From assembly GCA_934717895.1 (NCBI GenBank), contig CAKUZO010000055.1, forward strand, positions 1-11,544: a DNA stretch of 11,544 nucleotides, read 5' to 3'. Below are positions 10,801 through 11,544 of this stretch, one piece after another (positions within the stretch are counted from its first letter, which is position 1; each line of letters begins with the position of its first letter). The notes under the pieces are model-generated. The model did not search any database and was not told the DNA's origin. It saw only the letters and a program-made list of their open reading frames with translations. The translations under genes were made by a program, and so were the position numbers. Source of the DNA: an uncultured Candidatus Melainabacteria bacterium. Its GTDB lineage: Bacteria > Cyanobacteriota > Vampirovibrionia > Gastranaerophilales > Gastranaerophilaceae.

Positions 10801-11362
10801 TAAGATTACGGAAATTCCAGAACAGCCGAATGACAAAATCGTCACTATTTGCGGACTTATTACGGCTGTAAAACAAATTCCGACAAAGAAAGATCCGACA
10901 AAATTTATAAGATTTGTTTCGGTAGAGGATTTGTCCGGAAAAATTGAGGTTATTGCGTTTAATAGAACAATTCAGGAATACGGCGATTATTTGCAAAATG
11001 AGCAAAGAGTAATTATTTCCGGAAAAGTTAGCAGACGTTCTGACGACGAGCCGCCGACACTTTTGGTGGAAAGCGTTAAGACGGTTGATAATTCAAATAT
11101 CTTTACGATTACATTGTTGGACGATTTCAAGTTTGAAGAAATTGTCTTTATGAAAAATATTTTGTGTAAATTCCCGGGCTCAGATCCTGTGACATTCAAG
11201 ATGAAAGACATGACTGGCGATGTTAAAGTTCTTGTTTCGTCAATGTTTTGGGTGTCCAGTTCAAATGAATTGGTAAATATTTTGAACAAACAGTTTGAGG
11301 GAAGATTGAAGATAGATATTCGCTCTTTGGATAGTAATGAGAAAGAAGAACAGGCGGCGTAA
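7892..11362 (+). CDS. dnaE: DNA polymerase III alpha subunit (DnaE)
   Basis: This is the replicative DNA polymerase catalytic subunit, 1156 aa and full length. The N-terminal PHP domain (about 5-215) keeps all the expected metal ligands: His11, His13, Asp20, His45 (TDHG), Glu70, His90, Cys140, Asp207 and His209 (NDSHY). The polymerase core has GPGRGSAAGS (362-371), catalytic Asp406 and Asp408 in PDIDTDF, and Asp553 in KMDFLGLRNLT. YCFNRAHSSAY follows near 743. A clamp-binding motif QGSLF (908-912) and a C-terminal OB-fold (about 980-1065) come last. There is no epsilon-like exonuclease domain, so this is DnaE rather than PolC. An in-frame stop 12 nt upstream (TAA 7880-7882) and the PHP domain beginning within ten residues fix the start at ATG 7892, although no ribosome binding site is visible. 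The reading is uninterrupted, without the split intein common in photosynthetic cyanobacteria. Confidence 0.97.
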   Translation: MDENTQFVPLHLHSEFSLLDGAIKLKDLCNFAKENNMPAVAITDHGVMYGALDLYLEAKAAGIKPIIGCEFYVHSGPLDERDAHNNPRYHLILLAKNNTGYMNMVKLASDAACKGFYMKPRINFELLKERHEGLICCSACLGGEVLQQLLKGDYEGAKAVAKRYKDLFGDDYYIELQDHGLEEQKRTNPDLIKIAKELDIKMIITNDSHYLKKEDADWHDTLLCMQTQSMKDEENRFHFPNNEFYVKTVSEMRDAFKWLDSETFDQCVKNTVDIAEQCHVTIKWEAPLPDFKVPPNHTTDSYLEELVMQGLKRKYGEENINDELKERVKYELGIIEKMGFSAYFLITWDFIHFAKTHDIPVGPGRGSAAGSVVAYALDITDLDPIRHHLLFERFLNPERFSMPDIDTDFCIEKRGEVIDYVVDKYGADKVCQIITFSTLAARNAFKSVARVFGMEYAKSNKTASLIEDTISGSMIEGSELKKLYDEDPEIKRVIDTAKCVEGIKCGIGMHAAGVIISYKPLDQIVPVQPSKDGIIITQYHREILEKMKLLKMDFLGLRNLTMIHKTVKLIKKCQGIDVDINHIPLDDKPTYDMLVRGETVGVFQLESSGMTSLVKKLQPDVFEDLGALVALFRPGPLGSGMVDDFVERKHGRQAITYAHPRLEPILKDTYGTMVYQEQIMQIFQVMADYSLGQADQVRRMMGHKDPEAMAAQEGKLIEGSAKYGMKAEDAKKLFNQIQNFAAYCFNRAHSSAYAFVSYQTAYLKCHYPVEYLSALLSSVAGDQEKTQAYIEEALKYGIKVLPPDINKSFLEYAPDGKNIRFGLASIKQVGEAIIEEIIKEREANGDYKSIYDYIKRLDTKCSNKKTLEGLIKAGAFATIEKSRKQLWDNIEYITSTATKESKAKESGQGSLFDMLGDTSAIEEAKFQLSGSDEEYDARTIQNFEKEFLGFYVTSHPLSTIRSKLPFLMTHKITEIPEQPNDKIVTICGLITAVKQIPTKKDPTKFIRFVSVEDLSGKIEVIAFNRTIQEYGDYLQNEQRVIISGKVSRRSDDEPPTLLVESVKTVDNSNIFTITLLDDFKFEEIVFMKNILCKFPGSDPVTFKMKDMTGDVKVLVSSMFWVSSSNELVNILNKQFEGRLKIDIRSLDSNEKEEQAA

Positions 11363-11425
11363 AGGCTTGTTTCGCCTCTTGTGGCAAGACTAAAATAAAA
11401 ATTTTGACAAAATTAAAAAAAAGAC

Positions 11426-11454
11426 TTGCAAAAAAAAATCTTTCATGTAATAAT
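11426..11454 (+). promoter_or_regulatory. tRNA-Gly promoter
   Basis: TTGCAA (11426-11431) and AATAAT (11449-11454) have 17-nt spacing, and the -10 is preceded by TGT, giving an extended -10. The predicted start is 11461, which leaves a 9-nt 5' leader (GTACCCGAT) before the mature tRNA. This makes the tRNA independent of dnaE. Confidence 0.6.
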
Positions 11455-11469
11455 AAAAAAGTACCCGAT

Positions 11470-11544
11470 GCGGGGGTAATTCAGTGGTAGAATGCTTCCT
11501 TGCCAAGGAAGATGTCGCGAGTTCGAGCCTCGTCTCCCGCTCCA
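11470..11544 (+). tRNA. tRNA-Gly (anticodon GCC)
   Basis: The 75 nt fold as a complete cloverleaf. The acceptor stem is GCGGGGG with CTCCCGC (one G-T wobble), the D arm is ATTC-AGTGGTA-GAAT, and the anticodon arm is CTTCC-TTGCCAA-GGAAG with GCC at 11502-11504. A 5-nt variable loop is followed by the T arm GCGAG-TTCGAGC-CTCGT, discriminator T and an encoded CCA that coincides with the last base of the window. It decodes GGC and GGU glycine codons. Confidence 0.97.

Noticed and set aside
11356..11388. Terminator after dnaE
   Set aside because: Only 4-bp stems are possible (AGGC/GCCT, GGCG/CGCC, CTTG/CAAG) with no adjacent T-tract; too weak to call.
11404..11409. TTGACA as the -35 of the tRNA promoter
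   Set aside because: No -10-like hexamer lies 16-18 nt downstream; TTGCAA at 11426 fits the extended -10 at exactly 17 nt.

Overview
The window reads as a chromosomal housekeeping segment of a low-G+C bacterium. My best guess is a non-photosynthetic cyanobacterial relative of the Melainabacteria/Gastranaerophilales type. The reasons are the A+T-rich sequence, the pilin-like protein whose visible N-terminus is LGIIGVVAALTLPTLI (a style I associate with the large pilin-like families of that group), and a cyanobacteria-like SecA start (…LLKMLGDPN). This placement is inference from memory, not from a search. Every gene I can support lies on the + strand.

Layout. A 5'-truncated type IV pilin/pseudopilin-like gene (to 728) ends before an 11-bp-stem hairpin terminator (756-788). 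A 215-bp A+T-rich leader then precedes secA, whose start I place at ATG 1004 rather than at the upstream GTG. A short intergenic stretch with a promoter-like TATAAT and a 12-bp palindrome leads to a small lytic transglycosylase-domain protein (3835-4551). gyrB (4673-7216) follows from its own promoter. Between gyrB and dnaE lies the only accessory-looking region: a tandem array of 64-bp repeats that begins at the gyrB stop codon (7208-7420), then a broken pilin-like gene related to the one at the left edge (7443-7838). dnaE (7892-11362) follows, apparently with no ribosome binding site and with an extended -10 element placed so that the mRNA could start at the ATG. A complete tRNA-Gly(GCC) with encoded CCA closes the window (11470-11544) behind a good promoter.

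Functionally the main genes cover protein export (SecA), cell-wall cleavage (transglycosylase), DNA supercoiling (GyrB) and chromosome replication (DnaE). Promoter-like signals or gaps between most of them suggest separate transcription units rather than one operon. The most interesting material is the 64-bp repeat array: its three full copies keep a hairpin through paired base changes. The neighbouring pilin remnant comes next. I see no defence system, CRISPR array, transposase or clear new multigene system.
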